Of a stretch of 64,000 nt of DNA, positions 37,939-46,291 are shown one piece after another; the first letter of the stretch is position 1; the number at the start of each line of letters is the position of its first letter. A model generated the notes under the pieces. That model was given only the letters and a program-made list of their open reading frames with translations. It searched no databases and had not been told where the DNA came from. This DNA is from Martinezella tropici. GTDB lineage: Bacteria; Pseudomonadota; Alphaproteobacteria; Rhizobiales; Rhizobiaceae. The position numbers and the translations under genes were made by a program. Location: NCBI RefSeq assembly GCF_008370325.1, contig NZ_VNIP01000001.1, positions 186,001-250,000 on the forward strand, read 5' to 3'.

Positions 37939-38361
37939 TCAATGGATGAGCGGCAGAATGGCCCGGATACGGGGATCGCGCAGATAGAGGCCGCCCCATG
38001 TCAACGCGCCCAGAAGCACGGAAATGATTTCCGGCGGCGTCCCCAACTCCCCGATGCGCACATGGGCGCAGATGGCACCTCCCAGAAAGCCCGTCACCAG
38101 GATCGCGCCGAGAACGGCGGTTGCCGGGATGGCGTAAAGGATGGCGCAGACAAGTATGATTGGACCCACGATACGGGTCAGGTCCATCGCAAACCCGGTT
38201 TCCTGCAACATGCTCGCGATCTGTGCTGGCGCGAAAAGCTGAATAGCGCCGTCTGCCACCAGAACGACAACGACAAACATGCTCATTATCCGGCCCGCCC
38301 ACGCGGCGGGATGCAAGTTCGTAGCTTCTGGCACCCGATGCAGCTTCATAGTCTCGGACAT
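37939..38361 (-). CDS. DoxX-like membrane protein
   Basis: A 140-residue protein with four transmembrane helices (MFVVVVLVADGAIQLFAP, IVGPIILVCAILYAIP, TAVLGAILVTGFLGGAICAH, IISVLLGALTWGGLYL). The phrase RIVGPIILVCAILYAIPATA and the GGAICAHVRIGE loop are typical of DoxX-like (DUF-type) proteins, small inner-membrane proteins often found next to quinone or thiol redox enzymes. First gene of the DoxX-NmrA unit. Confidence 0.83.
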   Translation of the reverse strand: MSETMKLHRVPEATNLHPAAWAGRIMSMFVVVVLVADGAIQLFAPAQIASMLQETGFAMDLTRIVGPIILVCAILYAIPATAVLGAILVTGFLGGAICAHVRIGELGTPPEIISVLLGALTWGGLYLRDPRIRAILPLIH

Positions 38362-38431
38362 TTGTCATTCTCCGCTGGGGGATCACATATTCGGAGCTTA
38401 ACTTACTGTGTGCCTTGAATATGATAAACGA

Positions 38432-38449
38432 GGTGAAAACGAACTCACC
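38432..38449. promoter_or_regulatory. Candidate LysR operator in DoxX/LysR divergon
   Basis: A dyad GGTGA-N8-TCACC lies 35 bases before the LysR ATG, in the 123-base divergent region. The right part (GAACTCACCG) also occurs in the quinone reductase/LysR region near 21391. Inferred. Confidence 0.35.
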
Positions 38450-38484
38450 GTTCTCTCTACGAGGAACAATACCGAGGTACGAAA

Positions 38485-39390
38485 ATGCAGAATCTCGAAC
38501 CCATCCTCATTTTCATAACGGTAGCGGAAATGGGAAGCTTCACCCGCGCAGCCGATAGCCTGGGCATCCGAAAGGGAAGGGCCTCAACGGCGGTCCGGAA
38601 GCTGGAAGAAGATGTCGGTGTCAGGCTCTTGCATCGGACGACGCGCAGCGTGCAGTTGACGGAGGACGGCCGCGCATTTCATGCCCGCGCCCGCGACCTG
38701 CTTGCTGAAGTCGATGACCTACACTCGATGTTCGCAAGCGATCGGGTGGCGCTTCGCGGGCGTTTGCGGGTCGATCTTCCGACCGAGGTGGCGCGCACAA
38801 CGATCGTGCCGGCCTTGCCGGATTTCATGGCGGCTCACCCCGGGTTGGAGCTGGAGCTGTCGAGTACGGATCGGCAAGTCGATCTGGTTCAAGAGGGGTT
38901 CGACTGCGTGTTGCGGCTTGGTCCCATCCGGGACGAGACGCTCATTGCTCGCCCGTTGGGCGTGTTGCGCATGGTCAACGCCGCCAGTCCCGCCTATCTG
39001 GCCTGCCATGGCGTCCCCCGATCGCTAGAAGATCTCCAGCGTCAGGAACATCGGACAGTTCATTTTTCGACGATGCTGGGCGCAAAACCCATTGGATGGG
39101 AATATCCGGACGGCGACAGCTACGCGACGCTTCACTTGCCAGGTGCGCTACATGTCAACAGCGCGCAGACCTACGAAGCCGCTGCCCTTGCCGGCCTTGG
39201 CCTGATTCAGGCGCCACTCCTAGGGATTGGGCAATACTTGGAGAGTGGAGCGCTTGTGGAGATCATGCCCGATTTTCGTCGCCGGGCGATCGCCGCGTCC
39301 CTCGTTGTAGCACATCGGAACAATCTGTCGCGCCGAGTCCGCGCATTCATGAAATGGATCGAAGATGTGCTGGCGCCGTATCTGGAATAG
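38485..39390 (+). CDS. LysR-family transcriptional regulator
   Basis: A 301-residue regulator. The helix-turn-helix is AADSLGIRKGRASTAVRKLE; the RASTAVRKLEEDVGVRLLHR form is common in LysR proteins beside quinone or aromatic oxidoreductases. The effector domain includes VDLVQEGFDCVLRLGPIRDE. It is divergent from the DoxX-NmrA pair and is the last gene before the guaA attachment repeat. Confidence 0.92.
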   Translation: MQNLEPILIFITVAEMGSFTRAADSLGIRKGRASTAVRKLEEDVGVRLLHRTTRSVQLTEDGRAFHARARDLLAEVDDLHSMFASDRVALRGRLRVDLPTEVARTTIVPALPDFMAAHPGLELELSSTDRQVDLVQEGFDCVLRLGPIRDETLIARPLGVLRMVNAASPAYLACHGVPRSLEDLQRQEHRTVHFSTMLGAKPIGWEYPDGDSYATLHLPGALHVNSAQTYEAAALAGLGLIQAPLLGIGQYLESGALVEIMPDFRRRAIAASLVVAHRNNLSRRVRAFMKWIEDVLAPYLE

Positions 39391-39630
39391 CGAGACGAAT
39401 ATCTTCGTCCGAGGGAGGGCGCAAACCAGACCCGCCGATTTGCACGCCATTCTACGCCACAGCCTTGCCACCCATTGAAGGCACTTTACATACTCCGCAG
39501 ATTGCACGCAGATCGGTTCTGCAAGCCGCCCGAGAACATGGAAGAGCCTCCGAGCCAGTGACGAAGGGTCAACAGAATAGCAGCACGGCAGCGAAAATCC
39601 CGCCCAAACTACGCTGCCGCCGCCCCTTCC

Positions 39631-39648
39631 CCCTCACTCCCACTCGAT
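39631..39648. repeat. Direct repeat at guaA 3' end, inner copy (att-like)
   Basis: This copy covers the last four codons and stop of guaA plus three bases beyond. It is identical over 18 bases to 36736-36753; after these the two differ at one base and then share GT. Confidence 0.7.
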
Positions 39649-41196
39649 CGTGCCCGGCGGCTTCGACGTGACGTCGTAGACCACGCGGTTGATGCCGCGG
39701 ACTTCGTTGATGATGCGGGTCGCGGCGCGGCCGAGGAATTCCATGTCGTAGTGATAGAAATCCGCCGTCATGCCGTCGACGGAGGTGACGGCGCGCAGCG
39801 CGCAGACGAATTCGTAGGTGCGGCCATCGCCCATGACGCCGACGGTCTGGACCGGCAAGAGCACAGCGAAAGCCTGCCAGATGGCGTCGTAGAGGCCGGC
39901 CTTGCGGATTTCGTCGAGATAGATGGCATCGGCTTCGCGCAGGATTTCCAGCTTCTCGCGGGTGATGCCGCCGGGGCAGCGGATGGCGAGGCCCGGGCCG
40001 GGGAAGGGGTGGCGGCCGATGAAGCTATCGGGCAGGCCGAGCTCCTTGCCGAGCGCGCGCACTTCGTCCTTGAAGAGTTCGCGCAGCGGCTCGACGAGCT
40101 GCATCTTCATGCGCTCCGGCAGGCCGCCGACATTATGGTGCGATTTGATGGTGACCGAGGGGCCGCCGGTGAAGGAAACGCTCTCGATGACATCGGGATA
40201 GAGCGTGCCCTGGCCAAGGAAATCGGCGCCGCCGAGCTTCTTGGCCTCTTCCTCGAAGGTCTCGATGAAGAGGCGGCCGATGATCTTGCGCTTGGTCTCG
40301 GGATCGGAAACACCCTCCAGCTCGCCGATGAAACGGTCGGAAGCATCGACATGGATCAGATGCAGATTGTAGTGCTCACGGAACATGGCGACGACACCCG
40401 CCGCCTCGTCCTTGCGCATCAGGCCGTGGTCGACGAGGATGCAGGTCAGCTGATCGCCGACCGCCTCGTGGATCAGCAGCGCGGCGACGGAGGAATCGAC
40501 GCCACCGGAGAGCGCGCAGATGACGCGCTTGTCACCGACCTGATCGCGGATCGCCTGCACCGCCTTGGCGCGATAGGCCGACATCGACCAGTCGCCCTTG
40601 AGGCCGGCGATGTTATGGATGAAGTTGCCGATCAGCTTGGCGCCATCGGGCGTATGCACCACTTCGGGGTGGAACTGCACGCCGTAATATTTGCGCTTCT
40701 CATCGGCGATGAAGGCGTAAGGCGCATTCGAAGAGGTGGCGACCACTTCGAAGCCTTCGGGCAGCGCGGTGACACGGTCGCCATGGCTCATCCACACCTG
40801 ATGGCGCGAACCGTTCGACCACAGGCCTTCGAAGAGGGCGCAATCCTTGTCGACTTCCAGAAAGGCGCGGCCGAATTCGCGGTGATGTCCGCTCTCGACC
40901 TTGCCGCCGAGCTGCATGCACATGGTCTGCTGGCCGTAGCAGATGCCGAAGACCGGAATGCCGCTGTCGAAGATGATCTGCGGCGCTCGCGGCGAGCCTT
41001 CATCCACGGTCGAGGCCGGGCTGCCTGACAGGATCACGGCTTTCGGCTGCAGCCGCTTGAAGCCGGCTTCGGCGGATTGGAAGGGAACGATTTCGCAATA
41101 GACGCCCGCTTCGCGCACACGCCGTGCGATGAGCTGCGTCACCTGGCTGCCAAAATCGACGATGAGAACGGTGTCTGGATGTGCTGTCTGGGTCAT
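39634..41196 (-). CDS. guaA: GMP synthase (glutamine-hydrolysing)
   Basis: A 520-residue enzyme that aminates XMP to GMP. The class I amidotransferase domain has its nucleophile at C86 (GICYGQQTM) and the HPEVVHT histidine/glutamate. The ATP-pyrophosphatase domain has the P-loop [14 protein letters not shown]. The dimerisation domain ends [14 protein letters not shown]. The 3' end is intact and doubles as the inner att-like repeat. Single gene; housekeeping. Confidence 0.98.
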   Translation of the reverse strand: MTQTAHPDTVLIVDFGSQVTQLIARRVREAGVYCEIVPFQSAEAGFKRLQPKAVILSGSPASTVDEGSPRAPQIIFDSGIPVFGICYGQQTMCMQLGGKVESGHHREFGRAFLEVDKDCALFEGLWSNGSRHQVWMSHGDRVTALPEGFEVVATSSNAPYAFIADEKRKYYGVQFHPEVVHTPDGAKLIGNFIHNIAGLKGDWSMSAYRAKAVQAIRDQVGDKRVICALSGGVDSSVAALLIHEAVGDQLTCILVDHGLMRKDEAAGVVAMFREHYNLHLIHVDASDRFIGELEGVSDPETKRKIIGRLFIETFEEEAKKLGGADFLGQGTLYPDVIESVSFTGGPSVTIKSHHNVGGLPERMKMQLVEPLRELFKDEVRALGKELGLPDSFIGRHPFPGPGLAIRCPGGITREKLEILREADAIYLDEIRKAGLYDAIWQAFAVLLPVQTVGVMGDGRTYEFVCALRAVTSVDGMTADFYHYDMEFLGRAATRIINEVRGINRVVYDVTSKPPGTIEWE

Positions 41197-41299
41197 GGCG
41201 AGCCTTTAATGAAAAGCGCTTTCCCTGGCAATCGGGCAAATCATGCCGCTGCCGATTTTATTGTCCCGATTGTCCTTAATTCTCGTCGTCTCAGGCCTT

Positions 41300-41941
41300 T
41301 TAGAACCAGAATACGCCGTCTTCCAGCGCCGTAAACAGGCCATCGACGGCATAGGACAGTTTGCGGTCGATCACATGCAGGTACTCCGTCCAGTCGGAAA
41401 TGCGCTGCAGGTCGACCTGGCCATCGGAAATGCCCCGAAGGCCGATCAGCGGCAGGCCGTAGATCTGGCAAGCGCGCAGCACCGCGAAGGTTTCCATATC
41501 GACCATGTCGGTGCCGATGCGCTGATAGGCATCCGTACCGGAGACGATATTGGCTCCCGTCGAAAGGCTGCCTTCGGCAATGGTCGGGATGCGCAACGGC
41601 AGCTCGATCGTCGCGGGGAGGTCGAGAAAGGGCGTGCGGCCTTTCTCGAAGCCGAGCGGCGAAGCATCCATGTCGCGGTAGGAAACCGAGGTAACCTGAT
41701 AGACTTCCGCTTGTTCCAGCTTGGCGGAGCCGGCCGAACCGAGTGAAACCACGAGATCGGGCAGATCTCCCTGCGCCTCGAGCTGCGCAAAGGCGCGGGT
41801 GAGCGCGATGGCCGCCTCGACCGGGCCGACGCCCGTCATCAGCGGATCGATGCGCGAACGCAGGAAGGGGCCATATTCGGCCTCGGCCGCCATGACGAAC
41901 AGGATCGATTTGCCTGAAACGCGCTTCAGTTCGAATTTCAT
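41300..41941 (-). CDS. 5'-methylthioadenosine/S-adenosylhomocysteine nucleosidase-like phosphorylase
   Basis: A 213-residue protein of the PNP/UDP phosphorylase fold, at the short end of the MTAN range. The N-terminal ILFVMAAEAEYGPFL carries the glutamates, GVGPVEAAIALT the glycine loop, GTDMVDMETFAVLRAC the ribose-binding Met-Glu, and IGLRGISDGQ the catalytic Asp. MTANs recycle the by-products of methylation and quorum signalling. The gene overlaps the upstream thioesterase gene (ATGA), so the two are coupled. Confidence 0.88.
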   Translation of the reverse strand: MKFELKRVSGKSILFVMAAEAEYGPFLRSRIDPLMTGVGPVEAAIALTRAFAQLEAQGDLPDLVVSLGSAGSAKLEQAEVYQVTSVSYRDMDASPLGFEKGRTPFLDLPATIELPLRIPTIAEGSLSTGANIVSGTDAYQRIGTDMVDMETFAVLRACQIYGLPLIGLRGISDGQVDLQRISDWTEYLHVIDRKLSYAVDGLFTALEDGVFWF

Positions 41942-42399
41942 CCGCTAATTCCCTCTCTGCCCCGGATAACCATCATCGTTCCCGTCATCGAGGCAATGAG
42001 CTTGGCCGGTCCGTCGCCGATGGCATAGCCGCGGCCGTCGGCGACGATGATCGTCGTGCCGGGCTTGGTGACATCGCCGCGAAACAAGAAGCGCTCGCCG
42101 CGCCCGGGCGACATCAGGTTGACCTTGAATTCGATGGTAAGGATGGATGCGGAAGGGTCGATGACGCTGTAGGCGGCAAAGCCACAGGCAGAATCCAGTG
42201 CCGCAGCGATGATGCCGGCGTGCAGGATGCCGTGCTGCTGCGTCAGCTTCACATCGAACGGCAGCTCGATCTCCACCGTGCCGTGCTCGACGCGCGTCAA
42301 CTCCGCGCCGATCGTCGCCATCGCCGCTTGCCGCTCGAAGCTCGTTCGGATGCGGCTCCGAAAATCGCCGCTGCTCCCGGTCTCATCTGGCCCTGTCAT
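41938..42399 (-). CDS. PaaI-family hotdog thioesterase
   Basis: A 153-residue hotdog-fold protein. The start at 42399 (MTGPDETGSSGDFRSRIRTS) has AAGGGGA upstream. The motif QQHGILHAGIIAAALDSACG matches the PaaI/COG2050 signature, in which the helix aspartate takes part in acyl-CoA hydrolysis. FKVNLMSPGRGERFLFRG is also conserved. Its last codons overlap the nucleosidase start. The acyl substrate is unknown. Confidence 0.9.
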   Translation of the reverse strand: MTGPDETGSSGDFRSRIRTSFERQAAMATIGAELTRVEHGTVEIELPFDVKLTQQHGILHAGIIAAALDSACGFAAYSVIDPSASILTIEFKVNLMSPGRGERFLFRGDVTKPGTTIIVADGRGYAIGDGPAKLIASMTGTMMVIRGREGISG

Positions 42400-42562
42400 G
42401 CCGTCCCCTTTTCGCGGGTGCGAAATTGGCACGGAGAGGCCGTTTGGACAAGGGTTATCCGGTGGAAAAGCGGAGGCGTCCCGGCCTGCCGCGCCGACAT
42501 CGAATTTCCACGATCGGCTCGCCATGCTATCCGAAACTGAGACGCTGACGGCGAGGGCGAAG

Positions 42563-43639
42563 ATGACGACGATCCTGCAATCGGTAACGGCCTATGAAAC
42601 CTGGATGCGGGCGCAGCTCGGCGCTGATCTGGTGGAAGCGGGGCTGGCGAAGAAGCACAAGCTGATGAAGGGCGATAGCTTCTCTTTCCTGCGGGGAACC
42701 TATTGGCGCTGGGCCGAGACGATCCTCGACATTTGCCCCGACCTCAGGAATGCCCCGCAGCTATTGGCAATCGGCGATACGCATCTCGAAAATTTCGGCA
42801 CCTGGCGCGATGACGAGGGAAGGCTCGTCTGGGGTGCCAATGATTTCGACGAGGCGGCCGTCATGCCCTATGCGCTTGACCTCGTGCGCCTTGCGGTGAG
42901 CGCGATCCTGGCGCGCGGCGAAGACGGGCCGACGCCGCGCGTCGTTGCTGACAGCATTCTGGCCGGCTATCGCCGCGGCTTGCGGCAGCCGTCTCCCGTC
43001 ATTCTCGAGCGCGATTACAAATGGCTGCGCAATGCCGTGCTGCTGCCGAATGCCGAGCGTAAGGCTTTCTGGGAAAAATATCGCAATCTGCCGACGGCGA
43101 CCGATCCCGTGGCGGACCGCTATCTCAAGGCGCTGCACAAGGCATTGCCGGATCCGGAGACAGCATTCGAGCCGAAGCCGCGTCTGGCCGGCACCGGCAG
43201 CCTGGGCCGCCCGCGCTTCGTCGCCTATGTCGAATGGCGCGGCGGGCCGGTATTGCGTGAGGTCAAGGCCTTACTTCAATCCGGCTGGTCGCTGAAGCAT
43301 GATCCATCGGACAAGAAGATCCGCACGGGGGTCATCGCTGGCGGACGGGCGCGCTCGCCCGATCCGCGTTATCAGGTCACGGGAACCTTGCTGGTGCGCC
43401 GCCTGTCGCCCAACAGCCGCAAGATCGAAGTCGACGGCGATGCACAGGTGCTGCTGTCGCCCGAGATGCTGGATCTCATGGGCTTTGAGATCGCCAATTG
43501 CCACGCCAACGATGCTTCGCTCATCCCAGGCGTTCTTGCAGATCTCGATGCTCGAGGTTCGGATTGGCTCCGCGCGGCAGCCAAGGCGGCCACGGCGGCA
43601 GTCAGCGCGGAACAAGCCGAATTTGCCTGGAAGGGCTAG
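42563..43639 (+). CDS. DUF2252-family protein
   Basis: A 358-residue protein of the DUF2252 family, which shares a kinase-like core. Visible motifs are KHKLMKGDSFSFLRGTYWRW, the GDTHLENFGTW loop, and WGANDFDEAAVMPYALDL, which resemble the catalytic HxxN and metal-binding DFD of aminoglycoside-kinase-like enzymes. The start at 42563 follows GAGGGCGAAG; an ATG at 42524 lacks a ribosome site. It is divergent from the thioesterase. The biochemical role is unknown. Confidence 0.88.
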   Translation: MTTILQSVTAYETWMRAQLGADLVEAGLAKKHKLMKGDSFSFLRGTYWRWAETILDICPDLRNAPQLLAIGDTHLENFGTWRDDEGRLVWGANDFDEAAVMPYALDLVRLAVSAILARGEDGPTPRVVADSILAGYRRGLRQPSPVILERDYKWLRNAVLLPNAERKAFWEKYRNLPTATDPVADRYLKALHKALPDPETAFEPKPRLAGTGSLGRPRFVAYVEWRGGPVLREVKALLQSGWSLKHDPSDKKIRTGVIAGGRARSPDPRYQVTGTLLVRRLSPNSRKIEVDGDAQVLLSPEMLDLMGFEIANCHANDASLIPGVLADLDARGSDWLRAAAKAATAAVSAEQAEFAWKG

Positions 43640-43655
43640 CCGGCCAACAGATCGA

Positions 43656-44459
43656 TCAATGCCCGGCGGCTTCCAAAATCAGATGGGCGATCGTATCGGG
43701 ATGCGAGATCAATGAGAGATGGCTGGCCTTTACTTCGATGGTCTTGGCACCCATGCGCTTGGCCATGAAGCGTTCCAGATCCGGATTGATGGTCCTGTCT
43801 TCGGTGGAAACGGCATACCAGCTTGGCTTGCTGCGCCAGGCGGCCTGGGTGGTCTTGCCCGTCAGCAAAGCCTTCTGGAAAGGCTCCTGCACGGCGTAAA
43901 GCACCTCTGCCTTGGCCTTGGGCAGGTCGCCGGCGAAGTCGCGCAGGAAAGCTTCCTCGGTCAGTCGCCCTTCATCGCCATCGAAGACGATGCCGGCCGA
44001 GGCCGGCGGTGTCGGATATGTTTTGGCAAGCGCCGTATAATCTTCGCCGGCATCCGGTGCGCGGGCTGCGACATAGACGAGCGCGGAAACCTTCGGATGC
44101 ACGCCTGCTTCGGTGACGAGCATGCCGGAGAAGGAATGTCCGACAAGGACGGTCGGGCCGTCCTGGCGATCGAGAACACGCTGCACTGATGCGACTGCTT
44201 CAGGAAGCGTCGTCAACGGGTTCTGCACCGCCGTGCAGCTGAGCCCCTTGGCCTGCAGCCGGGCGATGACCTCGGTCCAGCAGGAGCCGTCCGCGAAAAG
44301 CCCATGTGCTAGGACGACGTTGCGAGCCTTCAATGGCGCGGACTTGGCCGCGCCGGAGGCCGCAGCCGAGGTGCCGGCGGCCATGGCGCGCGTGGAAATG
44401 AGGGAAGCGGCGGCGCCGGCAACAATGGCGGTCGAGAAATTCCGTCTGGTCATCATCAT
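43656..44459 (-). CDS. Tat-exported alpha/beta hydrolase
   Basis: A 267-residue precursor. AAGGA stands eight bases before the ATG at 44459. The N-terminus has a twin-arginine motif (MTRRNFSTAIVAGAAASL), so a folded enzyme is probably exported to the periplasm. The oxyanion region is NVVLAHGLFADGSCW, the nucleophile GHSFSGMLVTEAG, and the late histidine KASHLSLISHPD. It resembles esterases of the PF12697 group next to which many uncharacterised rhizobial hydrolases fall. Substrate unknown. Confidence 0.88.
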   Translation of the reverse strand: MMMTRRNFSTAIVAGAAASLISTRAMAAGTSAAASGAAKSAPLKARNVVLAHGLFADGSCWTEVIARLQAKGLSCTAVQNPLTTLPEAVASVQRVLDRQDGPTVLVGHSFSGMLVTEAGVHPKVSALVYVAARAPDAGEDYTALAKTYPTPPASAGIVFDGDEGRLTEEAFLRDFAGDLPKAKAEVLYAVQEPFQKALLTGKTTQAAWRSKPSWYAVSTEDRTINPDLERFMAKRMGAKTIEVKASHLSLISHPDTIAHLILEAAGH

Positions 44460-44630
44460 GATCGTGATCCTTAGGTGTTGAGGATAAACGGGCACCAGAA
44501 AGCCGTCCGCGCCGACTATCGGAACGGTGTAGCTTCTGAAATCTTGTATATCTCGGAGCGGCATATGACCGAAAGCGCGGGTCAAATATGCGAGATCCTG
44601 TATTCCGGTTCAGCGTCGAGCTTGCTTTAT

Positions 44631-44760
44631 GTATGCAAAAGCGAGGCTGGTGACTGCTTTTGTATTCTAAATAGCATTTTTAGTCAATAATTGGATGCGT
44701 AACGGTTGCGTGATTGATCATCTGTATGCAGAAGCAATGAGGGGAGATGTTTTTGCATAC
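44631..44760. promoter_or_regulatory. Two inverted-repeat pairs of GTATGCA half-sites
   Basis: Half-sites are GTATGCAAAAGC (44631) facing GCTTTTGTAT (44656), and GTATGCAGAAGC (44724) facing GTTTTTGCATAC (44749). Such spaced TATGCA dyads look like GntR-family operators. No regulator or target gene of that kind is adjacent. Confidence 0.4.
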
Positions 44761-44968
44761 AAGCCTTGATTGCTCTCGAAGGGCTGGGAGCGATGGATGG
44801 GCTGGGTGACGCGGCTGAAGATCGCGAGTTGTTGTCCGACCGTATCCGCAGCATGAAGCCATCATGCAGGCCATCGCGGAAGAAGACGGGGAAATAGCGT
44901 CGCGGCCGCATGCGGGCGCATATTCTGACTGCGGCGACGGCGTTTCATCGAGGCCAGCAAGCTCGCTT

Positions 44969-45070
44969 AGAGCCTTTCCGCTTTTCTCCGAAGCGCGAAA
45001 ACGCTCTATCCTGTTGTTTTTACGCAATTCCGGACGGAAAACCGCTTCGCACTTTTCCTGGAATTGCTCT
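44969..45070. repeat. RIME-like composite repeat, copy 2
   Basis: Two palindromes are joined. The first (44969-45007) runs AGAGCCTTTCCGC...GCGAAAACGCTCT. The second (45022-45070) has arms GCAATTCC/GGAATTGC around the core AAAACCGC...CACTTTT. The second is about 44/48 identical to the copy at 8238. It starts TAGAGC and lies 18 bases from the DUF1513 stop. Confidence 0.8.
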
Positions 45071-45088
45071 GGGCAGTTCAGTCAACGA

Positions 45089-46174
45089 TCAGTCGCGGGT
45101 GATACGCACGATGTGCTGGTCCCAGGCCACATCGCTGTGCTCGCCGAGGAAATCGCCGCCATAGGAGGTAACGGCAAAGCCATGGCGGGCCGGCGCGATG
45201 CCGGCCGCATCGGTGATACTCTCCACCTTCAGCACCTTGCCTGTTTTCGCATCCAGCGTCACTGAGGTCCCTTCGACCGGTGAAGTCACGCCCACGAGGT
45301 TTTCGGCGCGATTGACGGCGATAGCGCCGACGTAATTGCCAAGCGCCCGGGTCGTCTCGTCGGGCAGGATGACGAAGGTCAGGTCCTCGCCCCTCGCGAA
45401 ATGGCCGACAAGCGGCGGCAGGTCGTTGCGGTGGCCCTCATACTGGCAGGCAAACCAGACCCGGCCGCTGGCGTCGATATCGACATGCCGGGTCGAGACC
45501 TGGGCATATTGCGGCGGCAGGACATGTTTCTCGATCAGCCGGCCGTTGGCGGCATCGATCAGCGTCAGCGACGGCTCCATATGGTCGAGATTGAGCTTGG
45601 TGCGGCCGAAATCCGGATGGGTTTCGATGCCGCCATTGGCAACGATCAGGAACCGCCCGTCGTCCGAAACCGTCATGTCGTGCGGTCCGACGCCATAGGT
45701 CTCGTATTCGCCGACGCGGGCAAAACGGTTGCTGCTGTCATAGAGCCCGATAATGCCGCGATTGTTGTCGAAATCGTTCTCGCTGGCATAGAGCAGCTTG
45801 CCATCGGGCGAAAACGTGCCGTGTCCGTAGAAATGCCGGCCCTCTTTGGCGGCAATGACGATCGTCTCGGCCTTGTTCCAGGGATCGAAGATCATTGCAT
45901 AGGTGCCGGGACGCCGCGCGAAGGCGACAGTCTTGCCGGTGGCCTTGGAAAAAGCCATGCCGTGGGCGCGGGCCGGCAGGGCGACCTGATCGACGATACG
46001 CCCCTGTTCGGTCACGGTCGCCACGGCAAAGGAGCCGTCCGCGGCACGGATGCCGGAGGCATAGACCGCATCCGCCCGTTCCAGCGCCATCAGGGCATCG
46101 GGCTTGAGCGACGCGAGGAAGGTCAGCCCCGCCGCCTTGACGAAAGCTCTCCGATCGATAAGGCCGCTGCGCAT
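45089..46174 (-). CDS. DUF1513 beta-propeller protein of the imelysin operon, Tat-exported
   Basis: A 361-residue precursor. The start at 46174 gives MRSGLIDRRAFVKAAGLTFL, a strong twin-arginine signal (RRAFVK). The mature protein has repeated propeller-like blades (GHGTFSPDGKLLYASENDFD; GPHDMTVSDDGRFLIVANGG; TRHVDIDASGRVWFACQY). DUF1513 proteins are the constant last member of imelysin/di-haem oxidoreductase operons in alpha- and gammaproteobacteria and are presumed to act with them in periplasmic iron handling. A composite repeat (46181-46291) has come to separate it from the upstream imelysin gene. Confidence 0.9.
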   Translation of the reverse strand: MRSGLIDRRAFVKAAGLTFLASLKPDALMALERADAVYASGIRAADGSFAVATVTEQGRIVDQVALPARAHGMAFSKATGKTVAFARRPGTYAMIFDPWNKAETIVIAAKEGRHFYGHGTFSPDGKLLYASENDFDNNRGIIGLYDSSNRFARVGEYETYGVGPHDMTVSDDGRFLIVANGGIETHPDFGRTKLNLDHMEPSLTLIDAANGRLIEKHVLPPQYAQVSTRHVDIDASGRVWFACQYEGHRNDLPPLVGHFARGEDLTFVILPDETTRALGNYVGAIAVNRAENLVGVTSPVEGTSVTLDAKTGKVLKVESITDAAGIAPARHGFAVTSYGGDFLGEHSDVAWDQHIVRITRD

Positions 46175-46180
46175 GCGCCC

Positions 46181-46291
46181 AGAGCCGGATGATTTTAGGT
46201 CTGTTCGACCTGAAATCATCCGCTCTAAAATCGAAGAAGTAGAACATGATGTCGCCCGAAAACCGCAAACACTTTTCGGCATCATGTTCTA
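46181..46291. repeat. RIME-like composite repeat, copy 3
   Basis: Two palindromes fill the space between two operon genes. The first (46181-46226) has arms AGCCGGATGATTT/AAATCATCCGCT with GGTCTGTTCGACC at the top. The second (46240-46291) has arms TAGAACATGATG/CATCATGTTCTA around CGAAAACCGCAAACACTTTTCG. The TAG of the outer arm is the imelysin stop codon. Confidence 0.85.

Larger units (their letters stand above)
36736..39648. mobile_element. Putative guaA-site integrated segment (2.9 kb, no integrase)
   Basis: The segment is bounded by 18-base direct repeats of the guaA 3' end and lies on the downstream side of guaA. That is the geometry produced by site-specific islands that use guaA as target. 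It carries a complete regulated module: LysR divergent from DoxX-like plus NmrA-like genes. No integrase or excisionase is present, so it is either a remnant, a passenger mobilised by an integrase elsewhere, or one unit of a former tandem array. The boundary repeat is seen; mobility is inferred. Confidence 0.5.
44460..45088. other. 629-base gene-free region with operator-like dyads and a composite repeat
   Basis: No convincing gene is found. It holds four GTATGCA-type half-sites arranged as two inverted pairs (44631-44665 and 44724-44760). A stretch of open frame on either strand (44684-44911) lacks a ribosome site, and a composite palindromic repeat sits at 44969-45070. It may be the regulatory remains of a lost gene. 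Confidence 0.45.

Noticed and set aside
26330..39648. One large guaA-site island covering the whole accessory stretch
   Set aside because: No third copy of the 18-base repeat was found near 26.3 kb or elsewhere in the window, so only the 2.9-kb segment is supported by boundaries.
39751..41028. 425-codon plus-strand frame opposite guaA
   Set aside because: Entirely antisense to an intact guaA.
44684..44911. Short minus-strand frame in the gene-free gap as a real gene
   Set aside because: No ribosome site, serine-rich shadow-like composition and no motif.
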